A stretch of DNA of 64,000 nucleotides, from assembly GCF_030816485.1 (NCBI RefSeq), contig NZ_JAUSYC010000001.1, positions 1,984,001 through 2,048,000 on the forward strand. The letters run 5' to 3'. Origin of the DNA: Arthrobacter sp. B1I2. Lineage in GTDB: Bacteria; Actinomycetota; Actinomycetes; Actinomycetales; Micrococcaceae. Under the pieces are notes generated by a model. The model worked only from the letters and a program-made list of their open reading frames with translations, was not told the origin of the DNA and did no database searches. The position numbers and the translations under genes were made by a program. Shown piece after piece: positions 19,787-28,832 of this stretch (the stretch's first letter is position 1; the number at the start of each line of letters is the position of its first letter).

Positions 19787-20975
19787 GTTTCGCCCGTTGT
19801 GCCGTATCCGGCGGCCGTGCAGCGAACTGGCGGGCTATGAGAACGTCGGTGGAAGAGTGCGACAGGATGGAGAGCACGATCACCAGGGCTACCAGGTGGT
19901 AGATCTCATCCGCGCGGGCGATTCCGGATTCCAGGATGATCAAGCCGTACACCACTGAGGCGAACCCTTTAGGCCCGAACCACATGGCGGCCGCCTGCTC
20001 GCGGATACTCAACTTGGCCCCGAGGAAGGACACCAGGAGGGCCAGCGGCCTGGCAATGAGCAGCGCCAGGAGGGCGAAGATCCAACCGGCCAAGGGGATC
20101 TCCCGGAAGAGGAAGGCCGGGGTGATCAAGGCACCGAAGACCATGATGGCTGCCAGTTTGAGCAGTTCGGTGACCAGTTCACCGAACTGCTCAAACTCGT
20201 GCCGGAGTCCCCGGCCAAGGGTAGCCACCGTTATGCCGGCAGCGAATGCCCCCAGGAAGAGGTTGGCGTGGCCCGCCTGGCAAATGGCAAACACCAGGAT
20301 TCCGATGGATACCGCCAGGAGCGGCTGCAACGACGTTGTGGCCTGCAGCCAGGAAAGCCGTTCGAGTGCAAGGACGACCGCCGGCACCACTACGCCGACC
20401 ACGATGCCCAGGACAATTTCGAACAGCAGCTGCTCACCGTGGGCTTCGCTGCCGCCGGCGGCGGCCAGCAGGATGAGAACGATGGGCAGGGCCAGGCCGT
20501 CATTGACGCCGGATTCAACGTTGAGGAGGTGCCTGAGCCTGCCCGGCACCTCTTCCCGGCCCACAATCGCGGCCGCAAACACCGGGTCAGTAGGGGCCAG
20601 GATGGCCCCCAGGAGGAAGGATTCCAGCCAGGGCAGCCCGGCCACGGCGTGGGCAAACACTGCGGTCAGGGCGAGGGTTAGCGGCAGTCCCAGCAGCAGG
20701 GCCCGGCCGGGCAGGCGCCAGGCGGAGCGCAGGTCACCGAAACCAACGCGCATCCCATCCGTGAAGAGGACCGAAAACAGTGCCAGCTGGGCCAGGCCTC
20801 CGACAATCGGGTCGTCCGCGGAGACCGCGATGAAGCCCAGGGCGCCGGGTCCCAGCAGGAACCCGCCCACCAGGAAGAGCACGGCCGTGGACAGCACCGT
20901 CCGGTGGGCGCGCTCGGAAATGAGCACCCCAATCAGCAGCAGGGCGGCGAAGGACAGAAGCAGCGCGGTTTCCAT
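19779..20975 (-). CDS. CPA1-type cation:proton antiporter (NhaP-like)
   Basis: The 398-residue protein has 12 predicted membrane segments and the CPA hallmark GAILAPTDPVFAAAIV, followed by LLNVESGVNDGLALPIVL, where the Asn-Asp type centre carries cation and proton. WFGPKGFASVVYGL is another conserved segment. There is no long cytoplasmic C-terminal domain, so it is a short NhaP/KefB-like form. It exchanges Na+ or K+ for H+; which ion is not visible. It is upstream of, and overlapping with, the APC permease in a minus-strand transport cluster that also includes TrkA and TrkH. Confidence 0.87.
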   Translation of the reverse strand: METALLLSFAALLLIGVLISERAHRTVLSTAVLFLVGGFLLGPGALGFIAVSADDPIVGGLAQLALFSVLFTDGMRVGFGDLRSAWRLPGRALLLGLPLTLALTAVFAHAVAGLPWLESFLLGAILAPTDPVFAAAIVGREEVPGRLRHLLNVESGVNDGLALPIVLILLAAAGGSEAHGEQLLFEIVLGIVVGVVVPAVVLALERLSWLQATTSLQPLLAVSIGILVFAICQAGHANLFLGAFAAGITVATLGRGLRHEFEQFGELVTELLKLAAIMVFGALITPAFLFREIPLAGWIFALLALLIARPLALLVSFLGAKLSIREQAAAMWFGPKGFASVVYGLIILESGIARADEIYHLVALVIVLSILSHSSTDVLIARQFAARPPDTAQRAKHA

Positions 20976-20984
20976 GAATCATCA

Positions 20985-22097
20985 TCAGCCTGGGAGCAGC
21001 CGGGCGGTGAGGTTGCGGGCGGTGAGACCGGCTCGGGTGGCAGGGACGAGTATGGCGGCTCCGAGGCGGTAGCCACGCTGCCGGGCATTGACGGCCCTGC
21101 GGTGGCGGGATTCGTAACGCCGCAGCGCCAGCGCCGGGTCGCCGGGAGCGGCTGACAACTCCTCCGCCAGCGTGGCTGCGCCAACCATGGCCAGGCTGGA
21201 TCCGTCCCCGAACAAGGACACGCACGAGGCGGCATCAGCCAGCAGGGCCACACGCCCGCGCGACCAGCCCGGCAGCCGCACCCGGCTGACGGCGTCGAAA
21301 TAAAGGTCTTGGGCGCCGCGCACCTGGTCGGGCAGGTCAGGTAACTCCGGCACAGGCCAAACGTATCGGGTGTATGCACCTGCGACTATCCGCCGTTGGG
21401 CCTCGGGATCGCGGTACTCGGCGCCGGGATGCTTCGGTCCCCGAAAAATGAATCCCGCACCGGCAGTTCCGCGGACGGGATGAATGGTCAGGGACAAGCC
21501 GGGCTGGTTGTACATGAGGACCGTAGTGGGGTCGGCGGCCGGCTGCCCGAGGGAGAGCGTGGCAATGTACAGGCCAAGCGGGCGGACATAGTCTGCCTCC
21601 GGGCCGAAGGCCAGGCCGCGGACGGTCGAGTGCAGTCCGTCGGCGCCCACCACCAGGTGGAACCGTCGCGGCGCTGAGTGTTCGAACGTAACGTCCACGC
21701 CCCCGTCATCCTGGTGCAGCGCGGTGATTGAATCGCCAAACAGGAACTCGGTGCCGTCCGCGGCTGCTTCGCAGAGGATCGCGGCGAGATCAGCCCGCGG
21801 CACCTCAACGTCGTCGCCGCGGGGGCGGCCCAGCCGCAATGGGCCGATCCTGTGCCCGGACTGGGTCACGAACGTAAGCCCCGGCGCCTGGGTGGCGGCT
21901 GCTTGCAGGCGGGGCAGGATGCCCATGCGCCGGGCGATCCCCGTGGCGTCGCCATGAACGTCCACCGGGTTGCCACTTGTACGCAAACCAACGGACCGTT
22001 CCACCACGGTCGGCGCGAACCCATTCCTCGCCAGCCAAAACGCCAGGGTGGGCCCGGCAATACCTGCCCCGCAGATCAGTACCGTCGGCTGTGCCAC
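20985..22097 (-). CDS. FAD-dependent monooxygenase (PHBH/TetX-like)
   Basis: The 370-residue group A flavoprotein hydroxylase has the dinucleotide fold CGAGIAGPTLAFWLARNGF at residues 9-27 and VVGADGLHSTVRG (about 147-159, the DG motif). The second FAD-binding GD motif appears in modified form as VALLADAASCVSLFGDGSSLAM. The usual GDAAH is ADAAS, as in many TetX-like relatives. It would use NADPH and O2 to hydroxylate an aromatic or polyketide substrate. It lies 9 nt upstream of the antiporter gene on the same strand. No pathway partners are nearby, so its role is unclear. Confidence 0.85.
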   Translation of the reverse strand: MAQPTVLICGAGIAGPTLAFWLARNGFAPTVVERSVGLRTSGNPVDVHGDATGIARRMGILPRLQAAATQAPGLTFVTQSGHRIGPLRLGRPRGDDVEVPRADLAAILCEAAADGTEFLFGDSITALHQDDGGVDVTFEHSAPRRFHLVVGADGLHSTVRGLAFGPEADYVRPLGLYIATLSLGQPAADPTTVLMYNQPGLSLTIHPVRGTAGAGFIFRGPKHPGAEYRDPEAQRRIVAGAYTRYVWPVPELPDLPDQVRGAQDLYFDAVSRVRLPGWSRGRVALLADAASCVSLFGDGSSLAMVGAATLAEELSAAPGDPALALRRYESRHRRAVNARQRGYRLGAAILVPATRAGLTARNLTARLLPG

Positions 22098-22126
22098 TCC
22101 TTCAGGGTAGTCCTCTGGTCGGCACG

Positions 22127-22819
22127 CTACACCAGGGTGCTAAAGCGCTCGGCCAGGTTCTTGGTGCCCTGCACAATGATCTGGTCGTCGTCGTACAGGA
22201 CCGTCTGGGCCGTGGTGTGCTGCCAGGTTCCGCCGGGTCTCTTGACGGCCACGATGGTGATTCCGTACTGGTCCCGCAGCCCCAGTACGCCGAGGGGCCG
22301 GTTCCTGGCGTCCAGCGGCGGTTGGGTGCGGATCATGACGAAGTCGTCTTCAAATTCCACGTAGTCCAGGATGGAGCCCCGGACCAGGTGCGCAACCCTC
22401 CTGCCCATGTCATGCTCAGGCCGGATGACGTTTTCGACGCCGAGCTGCGCCAGGATTTCGGCGTGCGGTTCGCTGATGGCCTTGGCCCAGATCTGCGGGT
22501 GCTTGAACGTGAGCAGCCGGGATGTGGTGAGGATGCTGGCTTCCAGGTCGGTTCCGATGCCTACGACGGCGCGGTCGAATTCGTGCACGGAGAGTTGGCG
22601 CAGCACTTCCTCTTTGGTGGAGTCGGCCCGGACCACATGCGTCAGCCGGCCGTTGTAGGACTGGACGATTTCCTCATCACTGTCGATGCCCAGCACCTCC
22701 GTGCCCTGGGCTTCCAGCTCCAGCGCCAGGGCGCCCCCGAAGCGCCCCAGGCCAATGACGACGACGGAGTCCGCCTGTGCCACACGCCCGGCTTTCCGGA
22801 TGAACATGTCCTTAGCCAA
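22127..22819 (-). CDS. trkA: TrkA/KtrA potassium uptake regulatory subunit
   Basis: The 230-residue peripheral protein has an N-terminal RCK-N Rossmann domain (VVVIGLGRFGGALALELEAQGTEVLGID, about 19-46, nucleotide-binding Gly motif). An RCK-C domain follows after residue 150 (RPLGVLGLRDQYGITIVAVKR). It forms the octameric ring that gates the potassium channel subunit in response to ATP/ADP or NAD(H), and its C domain may bind c-di-AMP. Its start overlaps the stop of the TrkH-like gene by 8 nt, so the ring and channel are made together. Confidence 0.9.
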   Translation of the reverse strand: MAKDMFIRKAGRVAQADSVVVIGLGRFGGALALELEAQGTEVLGIDSDEEIVQSYNGRLTHVVRADSTKEEVLRQLSVHEFDRAVVGIGTDLEASILTTSRLLTFKHPQIWAKAISEPHAEILAQLGVENVIRPEHDMGRRVAHLVRGSILDYVEFEDDFVMIRTQPPLDARNRPLGVLGLRDQYGITIVAVKRPGGTWQHTTAQTVLYDDDQIIVQGTKNLAERFSTLV

Positions 22820-24269
22820 TGAGGGGCCTTTCCTTGGGGTATTCGTACATTATGGGTTTGCTGCGTACAGCCAAGGCGGTGCCCAGCGTGACGGGGCCAA
22901 GCCGGCCGATGAACATCAGCAGGATCAGCACCACCTGGCCGGCAGGGGGCATGCCCGCGGTTATGCCCGTGGACATGCCCACCGTGGCGAACGCCGAGAC
23001 TACCTCGAAGAGGATCCGTTCCTGGCCGAAATCGGTGATCAGCATCAGGAACATTGTGGCGGCGGTGACGACGGCGATGGCGAGAAGCACCACGGTGATG
23101 GCCTGCCGGTGCACGGCGCGGGAGAGCCGCTTGCCGAAGATGTTCACGGCGGTACCACCCTGCAGTTCGGTTGACAGGATAAAGAACAGGACGGCGAACG
23201 TGGTGATCTTCAGGCCGCCGGCGGTGCCGGCCGGCCCGGCGCCAATGAACATCAGGATGTCCATGCCCATCCAGGAGACCGGATGCATCTGGCCAACGTC
23301 GATGCTGTTGAAGCCCGCGGTGCGGGTGATGACGGACTGGAAGAACCCGCCCATGAGCCGCTCACCGGGGGTAAGCCCGCCAAGGGTGGCGGAATTGTTC
23401 CATTCCACCGCGGTGATGAATGCCGTGCCGAGGGCCAGGAGCAGCGCCGTGCCCACCAGTACAAGTTTGGTGTTCATGCTCCAGAAAACGGGCCGGCGGT
23501 ACTGCCGCCGCAGCTCAAACAGGACCGGAAAGCCCAGGCCGCCAATGATCACGCCGGCAGCGATCGGCAGGCAGACCCACGGGTCACCGACAAAGCCCAT
23601 CAGGTTGTCCGAGTAAAGCGCAAAGCCGGCGTTGTTGAACGCGGACACCGAGTGGAACACGCCGTGCCATACGGCCTCGCCGGGCGGATAGCCGTAGCCC
23701 ACCAGGAAACGCAGTGTGAGGACCACCGTAAGCGTCCCCTCAACGGTAAGGGTGATCAGGAAGACGCCCAGCAGGACCCGGCGGACGTCGCCGAAACCGA
23801 CGCTTTTGGTCTCGGCCGCGGCCAGCATCCGTGAGCGCAGACCCAGCCTGCGGGCGGCGAACACGCCCAGGAGCGTGCCGAATGACATGACGCCGAAGCC
23901 GCCGATCTGGATCAGTGCCAGAATCACCACCTGCCCAAAACCGGTCCAGAACACGGGCGTGTCCACCGTAATGAGTCCGGTGACGCAAACTGCGGAGGTG
24001 GCCGTGAACAGGGCCTCGAGCAGGGACGCGGCTCCCGGACCGGCCTTGGCCGCCGGCAGCATCAGGAGCCCTGTGCCGGCGGCGATGGCCAGTGCGAAGC
24101 CCAGGACAATCAGCTGCGCCGGGTGGCGGGGTGCCAAGCGGCGGACCAGTTTCGGCATCGAGCGCAGCCCTGCGCTGAAGTCCGCCAGGCGGTGGCTGGC
24201 TGGGGTGGGCCGTGACTTGCTTTTTCGGCGCCGCGTTGGGGTGCCACGCTGGTACGCCTTCAGATGCAT
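22812..24269 (-). CDS. TrkH/KtrB-family potassium channel subunit
   Basis: The 485-residue membrane protein has four MPM repeats with selectivity-filter-like turns (TATSAVCVTGLITVD, SVSAFNNAGFALYSD, VITRTAGFNSIDVG, FATVGMSTGITAG). It conducts K+ (and possibly Na+) together with TrkA/KtrA rings. I place the start at ATG 24269 (MHLKAYQRG); an in-frame extension upstream reads as Arg-rich non-coding sequence. The first 45 residues are basic and cytosolic. It is followed by trkA, and the pair is separated from the upstream sulfur gene by a hairpin at 24326. Confidence 0.9.
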   Translation of the reverse strand: MHLKAYQRGTPTRRRKSKSRPTPASHRLADFSAGLRSMPKLVRRLAPRHPAQLIVLGFALAIAAGTGLLMLPAAKAGPGAASLLEALFTATSAVCVTGLITVDTPVFWTGFGQVVILALIQIGGFGVMSFGTLLGVFAARRLGLRSRMLAAAETKSVGFGDVRRVLLGVFLITLTVEGTLTVVLTLRFLVGYGYPPGEAVWHGVFHSVSAFNNAGFALYSDNLMGFVGDPWVCLPIAAGVIIGGLGFPVLFELRRQYRRPVFWSMNTKLVLVGTALLLALGTAFITAVEWNNSATLGGLTPGERLMGGFFQSVITRTAGFNSIDVGQMHPVSWMGMDILMFIGAGPAGTAGGLKITTFAVLFFILSTELQGGTAVNIFGKRLSRAVHRQAITVVLLAIAVVTAATMFLMLITDFGQERILFEVVSAFATVGMSTGITAGMPPAGQVVLILLMFIGRLGPVTLGTALAVRSKPIMYEYPKERPLIG

Positions 24270-24325
24270 AGCGGTCACCGTACCACCGCACCGCATTCGG
24301 TGCGTCTTTCGGTGGACGTACGGAA

Positions 24326-24355
24326 GCCCGGGCACGACGGGGGTCCTGCCCGGGC
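24326..24355 (-). terminator. Stem-loop between persulfide dioxygenase and trkH genes
   Basis: A perfect 9-bp stem, GCCCGGGCA (24326-24334) against TGCCCGGGC (24347-24355), has a 12-nt loop. It lies 19 nt past the stop of the minus-strand persulfide dioxygenase gene. A short T-rich stretch follows on the minus strand. It probably insulates the sulfur gene from the potassium genes. Confidence 0.6.
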
Positions 24356-24373
24356 GGTCTTGGGGTGGGTTGT

Positions 24374-25774
24374 TTAGACGGCGGGGACGCTGTTCTGCCA
24401 GGCGGTCCAGGCGGCGTAGCTGCCGTCGAGTTCGACGACGTCGTACCCGGCACGGCGCAGGGCGCTGGCGGCTACGGAGTTCCGCACGCCTGACTGGCAG
24501 TAGGTCACGATGGTCCCTTCGGCGGGCAGCTCGTCGAGGTGCCACATGACGCGGCCGCCGCTGAGCTGGTACGAGCCCGGGATGTGCCCGGCGGTGTGCT
24601 CGGTCTTGTTGCGGACGTCCAGGACCATGGCGGCGTCGAACTTCTCAAGTTCCCCGGGCTGGATGAGCTTGGGGGTGAAGGTGGGCAGCCCCTCGATGCC
24701 CGTGACGTAACCGGCCACGTTGTCGATGCCTACGCGGACCAGGTGGTCCCACATGTCCTGGGCCTGTTCCTGGTCCTTGGCCAGGAGCACCAGCGGGTTC
24801 TTGTCCGTCTCCGGGTTGACCACCCAGGCGCCGTAGCTGGCCACGGACTTGCCGCCCGGGACGTTCAGGGACCGGGCCACGGTGCCTTGGTGGACTTCGG
24901 TGTTGGAGCGGGTATCGATGAAGGTCAGGGTGTCCTCCGCCAGGCCCCGGGCCACGACGGCGGCGTCCAGTTCCTGCAGCGGGTTGCGTTCGCCCATGAC
25001 GGGCGGGCCTACCCGGTTTTCACGCTTCATTCGGCCGAAGTAAGCGTGCGCGTCGGGCTGGCCTTCCAGGAGTTCGTCGATGAAACCCTGCTCGTCATTT
25101 GCGGCAAGGTAGGGGCCCCACCAGGCGTAAAGGCGTTCGTAGCCCACCGTGGAGGACGGGATGGCACCGAGGGCCTTGCCGCAGGCGCTGCCGGCGCCGT
25201 GGGCGGGGTGGACCTGGACGTAGTCCGGGAGGGTGAGGAACTTGTCGTGCAGGCTGGCGAAGAGCTGCTTGGCGCCCTCGAAGCGGGTGTCGATGCCGCC
25301 GGCTGCCTCGTCCAGCAGGTCAGGCCGGCCCAGGTCGCCGGAGAAGACGAAATCCCCGGAGAGCAGGTAGCCGGGCTGGTCGCTAAAGGCGCCGTCGGTG
25401 ACCAGGAAGGACAGGTGCTCCGGGGTGTGTCCGGGGGTGTGGACGGCCTTGATGCTGATGTTGCCGATGGTGATGGTGTCGCCGTCGTACAGCCGCTCGC
25501 CCTCGAATTCGTACTGCCAGTCCGGTCCGCCCTCGCCGGAGACGTAGACCTTGGCGCCGGTCGCTGCGGCGAGTTCGCGGGTGCCGGAGAGGTAGTCGGC
25601 GTGGATGTGGGTCTCGGTGACGGCAACGATCTTCATGCCGTTCTTTTCGGCCAGGTCCTGGTAGACCGCGATGTCCCGGCGGCCGTCGACAACAACGGCG
25701 GTGCCGTTGGCTTGGCAGCCGATCAGGTAGCTGGCCTGGGCCAGGTCTTCGTCGTAAATGCGCTCGATAAGCAT
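24374..25774 (-). CDS. Persulfide dioxygenase-rhodanese fusion (CstB-like)
   Basis: The 466-residue cytosolic protein has an N-terminal metallo-beta-lactamase fold (about 1-250) with ETHIHADYLSG, HTPGHTPEH and VHPAHGAGSACG supplying the mononuclear iron ligands. Two rhodanese domains follow: one inactive (about 265-360, no catalytic Cys) and one active (about 370-466) with CQSGVRN. ETHE1/CstB enzymes oxidise glutathione- or low-thiol persulfides to sulfite or thiosulfate. A perfect 16-bp palindrome at 25818, 44 nt upstream, matches the operators near the CstR-type repressor gene. This strongly suggests it belongs to the same regulon although it is a separate transcription unit. Confidence 0.9.
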   Translation of the reverse strand: MLIERIYDEDLAQASYLIGCQANGTAVVVDGRRDIAVYQDLAEKNGMKIVAVTETHIHADYLSGTRELAAATGAKVYVSGEGGPDWQYEFEGERLYDGDTITIGNISIKAVHTPGHTPEHLSFLVTDGAFSDQPGYLLSGDFVFSGDLGRPDLLDEAAGGIDTRFEGAKQLFASLHDKFLTLPDYVQVHPAHGAGSACGKALGAIPSSTVGYERLYAWWGPYLAANDEQGFIDELLEGQPDAHAYFGRMKRENRVGPPVMGERNPLQELDAAVVARGLAEDTLTFIDTRSNTEVHQGTVARSLNVPGGKSVASYGAWVVNPETDKNPLVLLAKDQEQAQDMWDHLVRVGIDNVAGYVTGIEGLPTFTPKLIQPGELEKFDAAMVLDVRNKTEHTAGHIPGSYQLSGGRVMWHLDELPAEGTIVTYCQSGVRNSVAASALRRAGYDVVELDGSYAAWTAWQNSVPAV

Positions 25775-25817
25775 GTGGGCTCTCCTTCAGAAAGGGGGTC
25801 TCTGATAACAAGTTTAG

Positions 25818-25833
25818 ATACCCCTAGGGGTAT
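25818..25833. promoter_or_regulatory. CstR/CsoR-type operator before persulfide dioxygenase
   Basis: The sequence ATACCCCTAGGGGTAT is a perfect 16-bp palindrome located 44-59 nt upstream of the persulfide dioxygenase start. CsoR/CstR repressors bind G/C-tract palindromes of just this kind (T-A-CCCC...GGGG-T-A). Three related sites lie upstream of the repressor gene itself at 28435-28492. Repression relieved by persulfidation is inferred. Confidence 0.85.
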
Positions 25834-25884
25834 AACGCAAGGGGACTGCCGCCAAGGTCATTTGGGTGCGGCGGCCCGGGCCGG

Positions 25885-26247
25885 TCAGGCGTGCTGGCGG
25901 CCGGCTTCGGCGCGCAGCTTGTCCATGTCCAGGCTTTTCACGGCCTGGATGACTTCCTCCAGGCCGGTGGCGTTGAGTGCCCCGGGCTGGGAGAAGACGA
26001 GGGTCTTGTCCTTGAAGGCCATCAGCGTGGGGATGGAGGTGATGTTCGCTGCGGCGGCGAGGGCCTGTTCGGCTTCGGTGTCCACCTTGGCGAAGGTGAT
26101 GTCCGGGTGGTGTTCCGCGGCGGCGCCGTAGGTGGGGGCGAACATGCGGCAGGGGCCGCACCAGGCTGCCCAGAAATCGACGAAGACGATGTCGTTGTCC
26201 TCCAGGGTCTGGGCAAAGGATTGGTCGGTGATGTCGATGGTTGCCAT
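25885..26247 (-). CDS. trxA: Thioredoxin
   Basis: The 120-residue thioredoxin has the active site WCGPC (Cys 30 and Cys 33) in FVDFWAAWCGPCRMF and the cis-proline turn ITSIPTLMAF. I use ATG 26247 (MATIDITDQSF), since the sequence upstream in frame is Arg/His-rich and non-coding. It is the last gene in a minus-strand run that starts at 28407, so it is probably induced with the rhodaneses. There it would reduce persulfidated proteins or thiosulfate intermediates. This role is inferred from context; the fold itself is clear. Confidence 0.93.
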   Translation of the reverse strand: MATIDITDQSFAQTLEDNDIVFVDFWAAWCGPCRMFAPTYGAAAEHHPDITFAKVDTEAEQALAAAANITSIPTLMAFKDKTLVFSQPGALNATGLEEVIQAVKSLDMDKLRAEAGRQHA

Positions 26248-26312
26248 GGTCTTTCGTGTCCTTTCGGGCCGGTGGTGATGGTTGCCCTGTGTCGTAAGGG
26301 CAGGGCGGGGGG

Positions 26313-26609
26313 CTAGGTGGTGGGGAGTCCGGCGCGGGTCCAGGCGGTCATGCCGCCGGCCATGGTGTCCGCTTTGTAGCCGGCGCCGTTGAGGGCATCG
26401 GCGACGGCGGCGCTGCGGTTGCCGCTGCGGCATACGGCGATCACGGGGACGGCCGGGTCCAGCTCGCCCAGGCGTGCCTGCAGTTGGCCCATGGGGATAT
26501 GCAGGGCGCCGGGGATCATGCCGTCGGCGACTTCGAAGTCCTCGCGGACGTCGAGGATCCGGGCGGTGGAGCGGCGCTGGTCGGCTTCGATGATGGTGAT
26601 TTCAGCCAT
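26313..26609 (-). CDS. Single-domain rhodanese
   Basis: The 98-residue single rhodanese domain has the active-site loop CRSGNRSA (Cys 60) and the early ILDVREDFEVADGMIPGALHIP motif. It would accept a sulfane sulfur on the cysteine and pass it to thiols, cyanide or a partner protein. It is the second of three rhodanese-type genes in this sulfur operon; the different loops (CRSGNRS, CASGVRS, CQSGVRA) suggest different donors or acceptors. ATG 26607-26609 starts the frame. The next gene downstream is thioredoxin. Confidence 0.9.
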   Translation of the reverse strand: MAEITIIEADQRRSTARILDVREDFEVADGMIPGALHIPMGQLQARLGELDPAVPVIAVCRSGNRSAAVADALNGAGYKADTMAGGMTAWTRAGLPTT

Positions 26610-26659
26610 GGTGGTTCTCCCTCGAAGTGGTTTTGGCTGGGTGTGGGCGTGTTGCTTGT

Positions 26660-27001
26660 CTAGCGGACGGGTTCGCCGGCCTGGCGCCAGGCGGTCATGC
26701 CGCCGCGCAGTGAGTAGGCGTCGTATCCCTTGGCGGCCAGGAGCCTGGCTGCTGACGCGGACCGCACCCCGGAAGCGCACACTGCGATCACAGGGCGGGT
26801 CTTCGGGATTGCCGCGGTACTGCCCTGGAGCCTGTCCAGGGGGACGTGCCTGGCCTGCGGCGCGCGGCCGGTCCGCCATTCATGGGCTGACCTGACGTCG
26901 ATGAGCGTGGCCCCGGAACCCAGGAGTTCCTTGGCCTGCGTTACGGAGATTGTCTTGTAGGGCTTGCTGAAGGCCTTCTTGAGGGAGTCGATCAGTCCCA
27001 T
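26660..27001 (-). CDS. Rhodanese with N-terminal basic helix
   Basis: The 113-residue rhodanese has the loop CASGVRSA (Cys 75) and TLIDVRSAHEWRTGRAPQARHVPL. An N-terminal stretch of about 17 residues (MGLIDSLKKAFSKPYKT) is amphipathic and basic, unlike the neighbouring rhodanese, and could dock to the membrane exporter encoded next to it. ATG 26999-27001 follows AAGGAGAACACC, a good ribosome site. It lies 29 nt downstream of the TauE-like gene in the sulfur operon. Sulfur transfer is expected; the docking idea is speculation. Confidence 0.9.
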   Translation of the reverse strand: MGLIDSLKKAFSKPYKTISVTQAKELLGSGATLIDVRSAHEWRTGRAPQARHVPLDRLQGSTAAIPKTRPVIAVCASGVRSASAARLLAAKGYDAYSLRGGMTAWRQAGEPVR

Positions 27002-27030
27002 GGTGTTCTCCTTCGGTAACGGGGGCGGGG

Positions 27031-27790
27031 TCAGGCGGTGACCGTGCCGGCGGTGACCCATGCCGCGACGGCGAAGATGAGTACCGCGAATGAAATACGG
27101 ATGTGTTTGTCCTGCAGGTGGCGGGCGAACCTTGCGGCGACCACCGATCCCACGATGGCCGGGATGGCGAACGCCAGGGTGGTGGCCCAGTCGATGGTGT
27201 AGCCGGCGGCGTGGGCGCTGAACCCGGCGGCGGAGTTGACCACGATGATGGCCAGGGATGTACCGACCGCCTGCTTCATGCGCAGGCCCAGGAAGATGGT
27301 CAGCGCTGGGGTGATGAGGAAGCCGCCGCCCACTCCAAGCAGCCCGGTGAGGAATCCGACGAGCAGGCCCACCGCCACGGCCTTGGGGGCGCAGGACCGG
27401 AAAGCCCGGTGCGGGCCCGTGCTGCAGGACCCCTCAGTTTCGCGGGTCTTCATGAGCATCCTGATACCTGCTGCCACCATGAGCACGGCCGAATGCCAGC
27501 ATCAGGATGTTCGGGTCCAGCAGCTTGCCCACGGCAGCACCGGCCCAGGCCGCCGGGATTCCGGCGCCCCCCACCAGTGCGATCACGGGCCAGTTCAGGC
27601 CCTCGCGGATGCGGGGAAGCAAGGCCGCCAGCGAGGAAATGCCCACCACCAGCAGCGACGTGGGAATTGCCTGGGCCGGGCTCATGCCCACGCCGTACAC
27701 CAGGGCCGGAACGGCGATGATGGACCCGCCGCCGCCGACTACGCCCAGTACGACGCCGACGACGAGCCCCAGTCCCAGGGCCGGGATCAT
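27031..27790 (-). pseudogene. TauE/SafE-family sulfite exporter, broken by one frameshift
   Basis: The gene reads as two overlapping frames. The first, 27790 to 27434, gives [35 protein letters not shown] through [10 protein letters not shown] and then fails. The second frame resumes at [13 protein letters not shown] and ends at 27031, covering the second half ([24 protein letters not shown]). Joined at about 27486 they make one TauE/SafE permease of about 250 residues with both GGGxG/LGVGGG repeats. The break is a net +1 or -2 nt at GGCCGTG. In cst-type operons this protein exports sulfite or related anions. It may be a real mutation or a sequencing error. Its start overlaps the rhodanese-DUF2892 stop by 4 nt. 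Confidence 0.8.
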
Positions 27791-28407
27791 GCCGCGGCGT
27801 CCTCGTCAGCCTGCTGCAGGGGGAGCTGCAGGATGGCACTTTCGCGGGTGGGCTCTTTGGCGGCCTTGTTCCACGGCATGGCCGAGAGTGCCTTGCCCAT
27901 GGCGCAGGTGTTGGTTGCGGCGGAGAACGTCAGGCCGGTGCCAATGGCGCCGGCGAGCATGCGGACTTTGGGGGAGATGAACTTGCCCCCCATCAGGCCC
28001 AGCATGACCAGTGAGCCGGCGGCCAGGCGGACCTGGCGCTCCAGGTCCCAGCGGTCCTTGCCCTTGACCACGTCGCCGCCGGCAGCGGCGAAGCCGGGAA
28101 CGCCGCCGGTCAGCACGTACGCAGTGTCAAGGCCGACGGTGGCCATGCGCTGGCGGGCCTGCTCGGCGCGCACGCCGGACTGGCAGACCAGGACCACGCG
28201 GGAGCCCAGCCGGGCGGCGAGCTCGTCTGTGTGCTCGGACAGCAGCGGCAGCGGCACGTTGTAGGAGCCGCGGATGTGCATGGATTCGAATTCGGCAGCG
28301 GAACGCACGTCGATGACCACGAGGTCCTGGTGTTCAGTGATCCAGGACTGGAGGGTTTCGGGGGCGAGTGCCGTAACGGCGACGCGGGCTTTGGAGGGGG
28401 AAGTCAT
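27787..28407 (-). CDS. Rhodanese with DUF2892 membrane domain (YgaP-like)
   Basis: The 206-residue protein has a rhodanese domain (about 10-120) with [23 protein letters not shown] and active loop CQSGVRAEQ (Cys 75). A DUF2892 membrane hairpin follows (about 128-185: [17 protein letters not shown] and [21 protein letters not shown]). YgaP-type proteins carry sulfur to the inner membrane face. It is the first gene of the minus-strand sulfur operon, directly downstream of the triple operator, and it overlaps the TauE gene by 4 nt. It probably hands sulfur to the exporter or to the downstream rhodaneses; this is inference. Confidence 0.9.
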   Translation of the reverse strand: MTSPSKARVAVTALAPETLQSWITEHQDLVVIDVRSAAEFESMHIRGSYNVPLPLLSEHTDELAARLGSRVVLVCQSGVRAEQARQRMATVGLDTAYVLTGGVPGFAAAGGDVVKGKDRWDLERQVRLAAGSLVMLGLMGGKFISPKVRMLAGAIGTGLTFSAATNTCAMGKALSAMPWNKAAKEPTRESAILQLPLQQADEDAAA

Positions 28408-28409
28408 AA

Positions 28410-28787
<378 letters not shown>

Positions 28788-28832
28788 CCAGCCCGCCGAA
28801 ACACCGGACCGCCTGCAAGTTTGAGGAGCACC

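Noticed and set aside
24270..24545. Longer N-terminus for the TrkH-like protein
   Set aside because: The upstream in-frame sequence is very Arg-rich, crosses a terminator hairpin and overlaps the persulfide dioxygenase gene.
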